From: VBAS01 sp044867875
GTDB lineage: Bacteria > Bacteroidota > Bacteroidia > Chitinophagales > Chitinophagaceae
Length of the DNA stretch: 31,219 nucleotides
NCBI GenBank assembly: GCA_044867875.1
Contig: JBIOVR010000231.1
Coordinates: forward strand, 1-31,219
Direction of reading: 5' to 3'
The position numbers were made by a program, and so were the translations under genes. The first letter of the stretch is position 1; every line of letters begins with the position of its first letter. Below, piece after piece: positions 15,281 through 21,469 of the stretch. The notes under the pieces are model-generated. The model was given only the letters and a program-made list of their open reading frames with translations, did no database searches and was not told where the DNA came from.

Positions 15281-15350
15281 TCAGTCAGGACTTGAACCTG
15301 AGACCCTCTGATTAACAGTCAGATGCTCTAACCAACTGAGCTACTGAGGA
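15277..15350 (-). tRNA. tRNA-Asn (GUU)
   Basis: A complete cloverleaf on the minus strand: acceptor TCCTCAG/CTGAGGA, D-arm GCTC/GAGC, anticodon stem TCTGA/TCAGA with loop CTGTTAA (anticodon GTT), variable GGGTC, T-loop TTCAAGT in a paired arm, discriminator G. CCA is not encoded. It is 74 bases long. It follows tRNA-like copy T3 by 9 bases. Confidence 0.93.
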
Positions 15351-15359
15351 ATTTTTGCT

Positions 15360-15425
15360 TCCCCTTTTTGACCCCTCTGATTAATCCCGGATGTCCGGGA
15401 CTCTAACCAACTGAGCTAAAGGGGA
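15360..15425 (-). pseudogene. tRNA-like copy T3 lacking the T-arm
   Basis: On the minus strand: acceptor 5' strand TCCCCTT, TA, a D-arm identical to that of tRNA-Asn, palindrome TCCCGGACATCCGGGA (15385-15400) in place of the 5' side of the anticodon arm, TTAATCAGAGGGGTC, then directly AAGGGGA, which pairs fully with the acceptor 5' strand. The T-arm is missing. It could still fold as a closed 66-base T-armless molecule, but no anticodon is presented. Confidence 0.75.
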
Positions 15426-15455
15426 ATCTCCCAATCCTTAACGGGATTGGGGCAG

Positions 15456-15463
15456 CAAATATA
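15456..15463 (-). promoter_or_regulatory. Likely -7 element of the first tRNA locus
   Basis: TATATTTG on the minus strand fits the Bacteroidota TAnnTTTG motif, about 30 bases before T3. A perfect 8-base-pair hairpin CCCAATCC/GGATTGGG (15430-15451) lies between it and T3. No clear -33 TTG was identified. Confidence 0.5.
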
Positions 15464-15592
15464 GAGAAAAATCGTCTTGAGAAAAACAGAAAAAATTTAA
15501 AGCTCGATTTGTTTTTGCCCTCTTTTCCCTGCTTACAATCTCTTTATCCGTTATTTAATTTAATATCGCATCCCAATCTTAAATTCTTTACT

Positions 15593-16591
15593 ATGCAAAA
15601 GAAATTGTTTTTGTTTGTCGCCATACTTCTGCACCTGGTTCTTTCCTCACAAACCATTCAATCCCCTGATAAGCAATTGCAATTAAATTTTGAAGTGAAG
15701 GATAGCATGCTTTATTATAGCCTGAATTATAAAAATATTCCGGTTGTAAAACAAAGTAAACTGGGTCTTACACTTGTAAACACCATTTCATTATTAGATG
15801 GATTTGTGAACAAAGAACAAAAAACAAGCTCGTTTAATCAAAGCTGGCACCCGGTATTGGGTGAGTTGAAAACAATTGTCAATAATTATAATGAACTAAC
15901 TGTAACACTTGCACAACCAAAATCACAAAGGGAAATTCGAATTCGTTTTCGTTTGTTTAATGACGGGCTTGGATTACGCTATGAATTTCCCGAGCAAAAG
16001 AACCTGAACTATTTTGTTGTTAAAGGAGAAGAAACACAATTTGTTCTTTCCGGCGATAATAAAACGTGGTGGATTGCCGGTGACTATGATACAGAAGAAT
16101 ATAGTTATACAACTTCTAAACTTTCTGAGATCCCGGCATTGTTTGATAAGAGCTGGGATGGTAATGCTTCACAAACCATTATTCCCATGGGATTGCAAAC
16201 ACCATTAATGATGAAAAGTAATGAAGGTCTCTATATAAATATTTCTGAGGCTGCCTTAATTGGTTATCCCGGAATGAATGTGGATGCCGATACAAAGAAT
16301 TTTATTCTGAAAACTCATCTTACTCCTGATGCGCAGGGTAACAAAGGATATATTCAAACTCCTTTCAATACACCATGGCGCACAATAGTCGTATCAGATA
16401 AAGCCGCTGATATTTTAGCTTCCAAATTAATTCTGAATTTAAATGAACCAACAAAGTATGCATCTACTGATTGGATAAAACCTGTAAAGTATGTGGGTGT
16501 TTGGTGGCAGATGTTTTGTCCTGACCAGGGTAGCTGGAGTTATGCTGATGTTGACAACGTGCATTTAGGCATCACTGATTATAAAAAATGA
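15593..16591 (+). CDS. GH97 glycoside hydrolase, N-terminal part (frameshifted)
   Basis: 332 residues from the ATG at 15593. An upstream in-frame ATG at 15509 would add 28 residues before the signal peptide and is unlikely to be used. The signal peptide is MQKKLFLFVAILLHLVLSSQT. The rest is the beta-super-sandwich N-terminal domain of GH97 (SPDKQLQLNFEVKDSMLYYS, FRLFNDGLGLRYEFPEQ, GDYDTEEYSY) and the start of the catalytic barrel (KYVGVWWQMF). The frame ends TAT AAA AAA TGA; one extra A would continue it into the next frame as DYKKMTPNKTHAANN, the expected GH97 sequence. So the gene is broken by loss of one A in a run, or the run is read with slippage, or the base call is wrong. Confidence 0.85.
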   Translation: MQKKLFLFVAILLHLVLSSQTIQSPDKQLQLNFEVKDSMLYYSLNYKNIPVVKQSKLGLTLVNTISLLDGFVNKEQKTSSFNQSWHPVLGELKTIVNNYNELTVTLAQPKSQREIRIRFRLFNDGLGLRYEFPEQKNLNYFVVKGEETQFVLSGDNKTWWIAGDYDTEEYSYTTSKLSEIPALFDKSWDGNASQTIIPMGLQTPLMMKSNEGLYINISEAALIGYPGMNVDADTKNFILKTHLTPDAQGNKGYIQTPFNTPWRTIVVSDKAADILASKLILNLNEPTKYASTDWIKPVKYVGVWWQMFCPDQGSWSYADVDNVHLGITDYKK

Positions 16592-17727
16592 CACCAAATA
16601 AAACCCATGCTGCGAATAATGCCAATGTAAAAAAATATATCGACTTTGCTGCCAAGCATCATTTTGATGCGGTGTTAGTAGAGGGTTGGAACCAGGGATG
16701 GGAAGATTGGTTTGGTAAATCAAAAGAATTTGTATTTGATTTTGTAACTCCTTATCCTGATTTTGATGTGAAGATGCTTAACGATTATGCCCACAAAAAA
16801 GGAGTAAGAATTTTAATGCATCATGAAACATCTTCGTCTGCTACTAATTATGAACGTTGGATGGACACTGCTTATAAGTTCATGAAAAAATTTGGCTACA
16901 ATGCTGCCAAGACGGGATATGTTGGGAACATAATTCCGCGGGGGGAGCATCATTATAGCCAGTGGATGATAGAACATTATTTAAGAGTGGTGCAAACTGC
17001 AGCGAAATATAAGATCATGATCAACTCACATGAGTCGGTTCGTCCAACAGGATTGCAAAGAACATATCCTAACTGGATCGCAGCGGAAGCAGCAAGAGGT
17101 ACAGAGTTTGAAACCTTCGGTGGTAATAATCCTGAGCATACAACAATTCTTCCCTTTACAAGATTAATGGGTGGACCAATGGATTACACACCTGGAATAT
17201 TTCAAACCAAACTTGATTATTATAAAAAAGGTGATACACGATTTGTAAAAACAACATTAGTAAAACAGTTGGCTTTATATGTTACTATGTATAGTCCCTT
17301 ACAAATGGCTGCGGATATTGTTGACAATTATGAACGCTTTCCCGATGCATTTAAGTTTATTGAAGATGTAGCTGTGGATTGGGATGATACAAAAATCCTG
17401 GAAGCAGAACCGGGAGATTATATTACTATTGCACGCAAAGCAAAAGGAAAAGAAGAATGGTTTGTTGGCGGAATTACTGATGAGAATCCAAGAACAACAA
17501 ATATTGATTTCAGCTTTCTTAATTCAAAAGATTATTATGTAGCAACTATTTATGAAGATGGCAAAGATGCTCATTATATAACTAATCCGCAGAGCTATCA
17601 TATTTATAAAGTCATTGTAAATAATCAATCAAAACTTGCTCAGCGATTGGCAGCAAGTGGTGGTGTTGCCATCAGTTTGAAAAAAGCAACTGCTAGTGAT
17701 TTAAAAACAATGAAGAAATTAGAATAG
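16588..17727 (+). CDS. GH97 glycoside hydrolase (SusB-like), C-terminal catalytic part
   Basis: 379 residues in the -1 frame relative to the N-terminal part, overlapping it by ATGA. It carries the GH97 barrel: VLVEGWNQGWEDWFG, LMHHE (E80), MINSHE (E149), GTEFETFGG (E173), then the C-terminal beta domain. The spacing of E80, E149 and E173 (69 and 24) equals that of the catalytic glutamates E439, E508 and E532 I remember for SusB, so it should be an inverting alpha-glucoside hydrolase rather than a retaining alpha-galactosidase. On its own this part lacks a signal peptide and the N-terminal domain and would not be exported. No SusC/SusD genes are in the window. Confidence 0.88.
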   Translation: MTPNKTHAANNANVKKYIDFAAKHHFDAVLVEGWNQGWEDWFGKSKEFVFDFVTPYPDFDVKMLNDYAHKKGVRILMHHETSSSATNYERWMDTAYKFMKKFGYNAAKTGYVGNIIPRGEHHYSQWMIEHYLRVVQTAAKYKIMINSHESVRPTGLQRTYPNWIAAEAARGTEFETFGGNNPEHTTILPFTRLMGGPMDYTPGIFQTKLDYYKKGDTRFVKTTLVKQLALYVTMYSPLQMAADIVDNYERFPDAFKFIEDVAVDWDDTKILEAEPGDYITIARKAKGKEEWFVGGITDENPRTTNIDFSFLNSKDYYVATIYEDGKDAHYITNPQSYHIYKVIVNNQSKLAQRLAASGGVAISLKKATASDLKTMKKLE

Positions 17728-17728
17728 A

Positions 17729-18076
17729 TCATTTCAGCCAGCCAAATAATCCGCCTGTTTCTTCGACGCCAACAAAAATACCATCGTCTTTTATTTCAAC
17801 AGGCCAGTGTTTAAGATAATAACCTTCGCCACTAACATTGCGACCATTGGCCATATTGTATTTATAACGATGTAATGGACAAACAATATTTCCTAATGCA
17901 TCAATAAAACCTTCTGCAAGCATACCACCGGCATGCGGACATTTAAAAGCAAAGGCAAATAAGGCATCATTAAATTTTCCGAGACAAATTTTCTTTCCAT
18001 CCATGTCAACAACAGCAATGTTGTTGGAGGCAAATTCCACTTCCCCCAAACTATCAGCAACCTTATGCCATTTCAT
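17729..18076 (-). CDS. Rieske [2Fe-2S] ferredoxin-like protein
   Basis: 115 residues with CPHAG (C46, H48) and CPLHRYKY (C66, H69), the two Cys-His pairs that bind a Rieske 2Fe-2S cluster. It has the length of a single-domain soluble Rieske ferredoxin, such as those serving oxygenases or nitrite-reductase small-subunit-like proteins. No oxygenase or reductase partner lies nearby, so its electron partner is unknown. It is convergent with the GH97 gene (2 bases between stops) and lies downstream of hflX on the same strand, separated by an inverted repeat. Confidence 0.88.
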   Translation of the reverse strand: MKWHKVADSLGEVEFASNNIAVVDMDGKKICLGKFNDALFAFAFKCPHAGGMLAEGFIDALGNIVCPLHRYKYNMANGRNVSGEGYYLKHWPVEIKDDGIFVGVEETGGLFGWLK

Positions 18077-18095
18077 GAATAAAAATTCTAAAGTT

Positions 18096-18157
18096 AAAAG
18101 TCAAAACTCAAAAACAACTTAAGCCATCTATTTTTTACTTTTTAGTTTTGACTTTTG
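18096..18157. repeat. Inverted repeat between hflX and the Rieske gene
   Basis: AAAAGTCAAAACTCAAAA (from 18096) pairs imperfectly with TTTTTAGTTTTGACTTTT (18138 onward). It may act as a terminator for hflX, ending 4 bases after its stop codon. Similar AT-rich intergenic inverted repeats are common in Bacteroidota. Confidence 0.45.
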
Positions 18158-18160
18158 AGT

Positions 18161-19351
18161 TTAATAGAGGAATTCCGTTTTGTAGGGGTATCTTACTTTA
18201 TATACTTCCCTTACTTTGTCAAGGATTGTTTTTCTCAATAAGTCCAGATTTCTTTTTTCAATTGCGGACATAAAGACCACTTTACCCTCTGTTTCTCTTT
18301 CCCATCTTTCATGAAGGTCTTCCAGTATCTCTTTTTTTACATTTTCATCCAGCCATTCATCAAACACATTTTTTTCATACAAGTCCATTTTATTAAAGAC
18401 CACGATAATGGGTTTATCAAAAGCTTTTATATCCTGGAGAGTTTTATTTACCACACCCATTTGTTCTTCATAAGCCGGGTGTGAAATATCAACTATATGT
18501 AATAAAATATCTGCTTCTCTTACTTCATCCAATGTGCTTTTAAAACTCTCAACCAGGTGATGCGGCAATTTGCGAATGAATCCAACAGTATCACTTAACA
18601 AAAATGGAGTGGTTTCAAAAACAACTTTTCGCGTCGTAGTATCCAGCGTCGCAAATAATTTATTTTCTGCAAATACATCGCTTTTACTCAGCAAGGTCAT
18701 GATAGTTGATTTCCCGACATTGGTATATCCCACTAATGCAACACGGATGAATTCACCCCTATCCTTTCGTTGTGTAAAAGCCTGCTTATCTATTTCTTTT
18801 AATCTTTTCCTTAGCAAAGAAATTTTATCACGAACAATACGACGGTCAGTTTCAATTTCAGATTCACCGGGCCCTCTTGTACCAATACCGCCACCCAAAC
18901 GTTCAAGGTGTTTCCACATACCACGCAGTCTTGGTAAAATATATTGGTATTGCGCCAATTCAACCTGTGCTTTTGCCTGTGCAGTTTTTGCTCTGCTTGC
19001 AAAAATGTCGAGGATCAGGTCACTGCGATCAATTGTTTTTACATCAGTGGCTTTTTCAATATTGTTGATCTGTGCACCGCTGAGCTCATCATCAAATATG
19101 AGGACACGAACATTTTTTTGCTGGCAGTAATCCTTTATTTCTTCCAGCTTACCTTTGCCAACAAAAGTTTTGCTGTCAGGATGCAGTAATTTTTGTGTAA
19201 ACCTTTTCACGGTTACAGCTCCCGCTGTTTCAGCAAGAAAAGCAAGCTCATCGAGATATTCCTGTACCTGGGTTTCTGTCTGGTCCTTATGAATTAATCC
19301 GACTAATACCGCTTTCTCCTCTTTTACTATACTGTTTTTTTTGTCGAGCAT
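18161..19351 (-). CDS. hflX: GTPase HflX
   Basis: 396 residues from the ATG at 19351 (MLDKKNSIVKEEKAVLVGL); the longer frame to 19468 adds 39 residues that overlap the 3' end of the upstream gene and its terminator, so it is not used. An N-terminal HflX domain carries the FVGKGKLEEI segment and the glycine-rich GGGIGTRGPGESEIETDRR (from about 153). The G domain has G1 GYTNVGKS (208-215), DTVGF (G3) and NKMD (G4). HflX binds the 50S subunit and splits stalled 70S ribosomes under stress. It stands alone here, with no hfq or miaA neighbours. Confidence 0.94.
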   Translation of the reverse strand: MLDKKNSIVKEEKAVLVGLIHKDQTETQVQEYLDELAFLAETAGAVTVKRFTQKLLHPDSKTFVGKGKLEEIKDYCQQKNVRVLIFDDELSGAQINNIEKATDVKTIDRSDLILDIFASRAKTAQAKAQVELAQYQYILPRLRGMWKHLERLGGGIGTRGPGESEIETDRRIVRDKISLLRKRLKEIDKQAFTQRKDRGEFIRVALVGYTNVGKSTIMTLLSKSDVFAENKLFATLDTTTRKVVFETTPFLLSDTVGFIRKLPHHLVESFKSTLDEVREADILLHIVDISHPAYEEQMGVVNKTLQDIKAFDKPIIVVFNKMDLYEKNVFDEWLDENVKKEILEDLHERWERETEGKVVFMSAIEKRNLDLLRKTILDKVREVYKVRYPYKTEFLY

Positions 19352-19380
19352 TATTTCTTTTAAGCAATTGATGCAAAAAT

Positions 19381-19409
19381 AAAAGCATCCGTTCAAGGCG
19401 GATGCTTTT
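19381..19409 (-). terminator. Terminator of the outer-membrane barrel gene
   Basis: Perfect 11-base stem AAAAGCATCCG/CGGATGCTTTT with a 7-base loop, 25 bases after the barrel gene's stop; the stem itself supplies the T-run. It lies inside the longer version of the hflX frame, another reason to reject that start. Confidence 0.75.
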
Positions 19410-19434
19410 AAGATATTATTATTTAAATTCTTTT

Positions 19435-20190
19435 TTAAAGACCGCTTATTGTTACGCCTACAGACCATGGTTTTACCTGCGGGCCAAGACCTTCTTTTAT
19501 TAAACTATTGAATTGATAGGTGCCAAACGCGGAAATAAATCCATAACCAACGCGGAACGTACCCTGGAACCTGTTGCCATTAAAAAAATACTTGTCTTTA
19601 TTTTTCTGAACGAATTTGTCATCAAACCCGGTGACTATGTGACCATTTTTGTCTTTCCACTCTTTTCCTTTTGTATGTGCTGACATTTGTATACCCACTT
19701 TTGCACCGATCGCTACTTTAAAACTTTTATTAGTATTCTCCGGATTCAAAACGAAGCGAAGCTCTAATGGTAATTCTGCAAATGCATTTACCAGTTTATA
19801 TTTATTAAAATGATTGGTATCTGCAAGATTTTTAAATTCCAATGGCTTTAAGTGATTGGTTATCGTAACAGTTGTTTTTTCGAAAAACATATTATCCACC
19901 CCAATGCCTGGCCCAAAAGCTATACTGAAACGTGGATCCGTTTTAAAAGGCATATCGATCATAAAATAAGCATTAAAGGTGTTGGACCAACCCCTTTTAT
20001 TAATGCTATCCGGTATGCTTGCCCAGTTGAGCCATCCGTATTGGATCATAAAATGATCGTTGGCACGATTGGTCAGTTTTACCTGGCTCCAATCCTTTTT
20101 CTTCTGTTTAGTAGAAGTAGAAGTTTTATCCTGTGAAAAAAGAAACAAAGAGATAGAAATCGCTAGAACTACAGATAAAAATTTTTTCAT
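19435..20190 (-). CDS. Outer-membrane beta-barrel protein (PorT-like family)
   Basis: 251 residues. Signal peptide MKKFLSVVLAISISLFLFSQ. After a Lys-rich stretch the protein shows alternating hydrophobic/polar strands with aromatic ends (HFMIQYGWLNWASIP, FSIAFGPGIGVDNMFF, LPLELRFVLNP, FKVAIGAKVGIQMSA, GTFRVGYGFISAFGTYQF, VGVTISGL), as in small 8-stranded outer-membrane barrels of Bacteroidota. GIGV and LPLELRF patches are typical of this group. Function is unknown; a role in envelope structure or transport is inference. It has a promoter motif 19-26 bases upstream and its own terminator. Confidence 0.8.
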   Translation of the reverse strand: MKKFLSVVLAISISLFLFSQDKTSTSTKQKKKDWSQVKLTNRANDHFMIQYGWLNWASIPDSINKRGWSNTFNAYFMIDMPFKTDPRFSIAFGPGIGVDNMFFEKTTVTITNHLKPLEFKNLADTNHFNKYKLVNAFAELPLELRFVLNPENTNKSFKVAIGAKVGIQMSAHTKGKEWKDKNGHIVTGFDDKFVQKNKDKYFFNGNRFQGTFRVGYGFISAFGTYQFNSLIKEGLGPQVKPWSVGVTISGL

Positions 20191-20208
20191 ATTCAGTTAT
20201 GTAATGGA

Positions 20209-20216
20209 CAAAAGTA
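20209..20216 (-). promoter_or_regulatory. Likely -7 element of the barrel gene
   Basis: TACTTTTG on the minus strand fits TAnnTTTG. A TTTTG lies about 16 bases further upstream, a little short for the usual -33 spacing. The leader would be about 15 bases long. Confidence 0.5.
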
Positions 20217-20265
20217 TTTTTGTCGCGGTTAACAAAAGGTTAAAGAACCTTTCAAGTAATAAAAT

Positions 20266-20288
20266 AAAAAAGCGGAACCATGTTCCGC
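20266..20288 (-). terminator. Terminator closing the second tRNA/GIY-YIG locus
   Basis: Hairpin GCGGAAC/GTTCCGC (20272-20288) followed on the minus strand by TTTTTT, 9 bases after tRNA-like copy T4. Confidence 0.75.
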
Positions 20289-20296
20289 AATTTTAG

Positions 20297-20352
20297 TGGA
20301 CCCTGTTGGGATCGAACCAACGACCCTCCCGATATGTATCGGGATGCTCTAA
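20297..20352 (-). pseudogene. tRNA-like copy T4 (3' half only)
   Basis: On the minus strand: TTAGAGCA, palindrome TCCCGATACATATCGGGA (20327-20344), GGGTC, an intact T-arm GTTGG/CCAAC, and AGGGTCC as the 3' acceptor strand. The 5' half is replaced by the end of the GIY-YIG gene, whose TAG stop lies in the TTAGAGC of the D-arm. Confidence 0.8.
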
Positions 20353-20603
20353 TTGGGCAATTGTGCTATTAATTGTTTCAGATAGCTACTGCTTTTCCAA
20401 CCTTTCAACTGCTTTTCTCTTGCTAATGCTTTAGATTTCTCATCAAAACATTCGGTATAACAAATTTTCCAGTCCTTAGCCCTAGAAGTAAATCCTTTAT
20501 GATTTGAAAGATGTTTTCTAAGTCTTTTGGATGGATCAGCAGAAGATCCGATATAATAAAGATCTGAACTGGCAGAAAAAAGTATATATACATAATACTC
20601 CAA
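20349..20603 (-). CDS. Second small GIY-YIG endonuclease, between tRNA-like copies
   Basis: 84 residues from a TTG at 20603, chosen because LEYYVYILFS aligns with MFYIYIIYS of the paralogue at 14936-15241. The frame is open to an ATG at 20708, but those 35 extra codons translate tRNA-like copy T5 (SSVVRASRYISGGSLVRSQQ) and are probably not part of the ancestral protein. Core residues: YVYIL, YYIGSS (16-21), R27, H31 and catalytic Glu in AREKQLK (about 63). The stop codon TAG is supplied by tRNA-like copy T4. No promoter or terminator separates it from T5, so it is likely expressed by read-through from the tRNA promoter near 21030. It belongs to the same small family as the first GIY-YIG gene. 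Confidence 0.8.
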   Translation of the reverse strand: MEYYVYILFSASSDLYYIGSSADPSKRLRKHLSNHKGFTSRAKDWKICYTECFDEKSKALAREKQLKGWKSSSYLKQLIAQLPN

Positions 20604-20618
20604 ACTCTGCAAATTTTG

Positions 20619-20692
20619 TGGACCCTGTTGGGATCGAACCAACGACCCTCCCGATATGTATCGGGATGCTCTAACCACTGAGCTAAGGATTC
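20619..20692 (-). pseudogene. tRNA-like copy T5 (full length, palindrome anticodon arm)
   Basis: 74 bases. Acceptor GAATCCT against AGGGTCC (one mismatch, one G-T), D-arm GCTC/GAGC with a loop different from the neighbours (AGTGGTTA), then TCCCGATACATATCGGGA (20649-20666), GGGTC and a sound T-arm. If the palindrome is read as an anticodon arm it gives stem TCCCG/CGGGA and an 8-base loop with no normal anticodon. It looks like a chimera of two tRNA genes. Direct repeat of its 3' half with T4 flanks the GIY-YIG gene. Confidence 0.75.
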
Positions 20693-20734
20693 GGACGATT
20701 TTAGTCAATAAAATTTAAAAGATCAATCTAACTG

Positions 20735-20808
20735 TGGACCCTGTTGGGATCGAACCAACGACCCCTTGATTATGAGTCAAGTGCTCTAACCGTCTGAGCT
20801 AAGGGTCC
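20735..20808 (-). tRNA. tRNA with CAU anticodon (probably Met; Ile2 possible)
   Basis: A complete 74-base cloverleaf on the minus strand: acceptor GGACCCT/AGGGTCC, D-arm GCTC/GAGC, anticodon stem CTTGA/TCAAG with loop CTCATAA (anticodon CAT), variable GGGTC, T-arm GTTGG/CCAAC, discriminator A. CCA is not encoded. Sequence alone does not tell elongator Met from lysidine-modified Ile2. It is the only intact tRNA in this locus. Confidence 0.9.
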
Positions 20809-20847
20809 TGACTAACTTAATAGTCAAATATTTTTAAAGAACTTTTC

Positions 20848-20905
20848 GAATCAACGACCCTCCCGATATGTATCGGGATGCTCTAACCGTCTGAGCTAAG
20901 GGTCC
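20848..20905 (-). pseudogene. tRNA-like copy T7 (5' part with palindrome, no T-arm)
   Basis: The 5' 36 bases match the CAU tRNA (GGACCCT, TAGCTCAGACGGTTAGAGCA). Then comes TCCCGATACATATCGGGA (20861-20878) and GGGTC; after GTTGATTCGA the sequence leaves the tRNA and continues as AAAGTTCTTTAAAAATATTT. There is no 3' acceptor strand. Confidence 0.75.
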
Positions 20906-20947
20906 TGACTATTCGTTTATAGTCAAAATATTTTTAAAGAACTTTTC

Positions 20948-21004
20948 GGATCAATGACCCTCCCGATTCTATCGGGATGCTCTAACCGTCTGAGCTAAGG
21001 GTCC
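20948..21004 (-). pseudogene. tRNA-like copy T8 (5' part with palindrome, no T-arm)
   Basis: Same design as T7, 99 bases upstream. The palindrome is TCCCGATAGAATCGGGA (20961-20977). Taken as an anticodon arm it has a regular 7-base loop ATAGAAT (would-be anticodon AGA). After ATTGATCCGA it joins the same AAAGTTCTTT tail as T7. There is no 3' acceptor strand. Confidence 0.75.
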
Positions 21005-21026
21005 TGAACTTTTTGGCTCCGGGCGG

Positions 21027-21034
21027 CAAAAATA
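21027..21034 (-). promoter_or_regulatory. Likely -7 element of the second tRNA locus
   Basis: TATTTTTG on the minus strand fits TAnnTTTG, 22 bases before copy T8. It would drive T8, T7, the CAU tRNA and probably T5 and the GIY-YIG gene. No good -33 TTG is seen. Confidence 0.45.
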
Positions 21035-21058
21035 AAAAAATAAAGTGTAGTTGAGTAA

Positions 21059-21295
21059 TTATTTCAATTCTTCGAAATCGATATAATCTCCTGCTTGCTG
21101 GTTTTTGTTTTCAGTTACCGGAGTTACAGGTTGTTGATAGGGCGGTTGTTGACCCATATTATCTTGCATGCGGCTATGCATTTCACGAAATTGTTTCTTT
21201 ACCTGTCTTGTAGTTTTGTAGATAGGAATGATGAAATGAAACACCAGCCTGTAGGCAAGATAGATCAGGAATGCAAAAAATAAATAGCGTAACAT
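21059..21295 (-). CDS. Small membrane protein, DUF4834-like
   Basis: 78 residues. One N-terminal transmembrane segment (MLRYLFFAFLIYLAYRLVFHFIIPIY), a basic stretch (KTTRQVKKQFREMHSRM), a Gln/Pro-rich linker and a conserved-looking acidic end GDYIDFEELK. This matches the small DUF4834-type proteins of Bacteroidota, whose function is unknown. It is divergent from rimP. A TAACTTTG motif ends 5 bases before the ATG, so the message may be leaderless. Confidence 0.75.
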   Translation of the reverse strand: MLRYLFFAFLIYLAYRLVFHFIIPIYKTTRQVKKQFREMHSRMQDNMGQQPPYQQPVTPVTENKNQQAGDYIDFEELK

Positions 21296-21299
21296 GACA

Positions 21300-21307
21300 C
21301 AAAGTTA
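21300..21307 (-). promoter_or_regulatory. Candidate -7 element of the DUF4834-like gene
   Basis: TAACTTTG on the minus strand; its last base is only 5 bases from the start codon. No matching -33 TTG is present at the usual distance. Confidence 0.35.
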
Positions 21308-21353
21308 ATTTGCAGAATAACAGAATAGCTGTTAAAGTTGCCATTATTAATAT

Positions 21354-21385
21354 TTGGCTGATAACCGGTATTTCCTTTACATTTG
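21354..21385 (+). promoter_or_regulatory. Promoter of rimP-nusA-infB
   Basis: TTG at 21354-21356 and TACATTTG (TAnnTTTG) at 21378-21385 with 21 bases between, a good Bacteroidota promoter. Transcription should start near 21391, giving a leader of about 80 bases before rimP. Confidence 0.65.
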
Positions 21386-21403
21386 CAGCGGCAATGATTG
21401 AGA

Positions 21404-21427
21404 GAAGGGAACGGATTCGTTCCCTTC
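21404..21427 (+). promoter_or_regulatory. Leader hairpin upstream of rimP
   Basis: Perfect 10-base stem GAAGGGAACG/CGTTCCCTTC with loop GATT, followed by TTCATTTTT. It lies just after the predicted transcription start and resembles an intrinsic terminator, so it could be an attenuator or a 5' stabilising hairpin. Confidence 0.55.
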
Positions 21428-21469
21428 TTCATTTTTCATACCGGCCGGAAGGGCTAAAGAAGAAGGGTT

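Noticed and set aside
18570..19130. 186-codon frame antisense to hflX
   Set aside because: Overlaps a clear GTPase gene, has no domain pattern and no promoter motif.
20297..21004. CRISPR-like look of repeated palindromes spaced at about 100 bases
   Set aside because: The repeats are tRNA sequences with palindromic anticodon arms; spacers are not unique sequences of uniform length and no cas genes are present.
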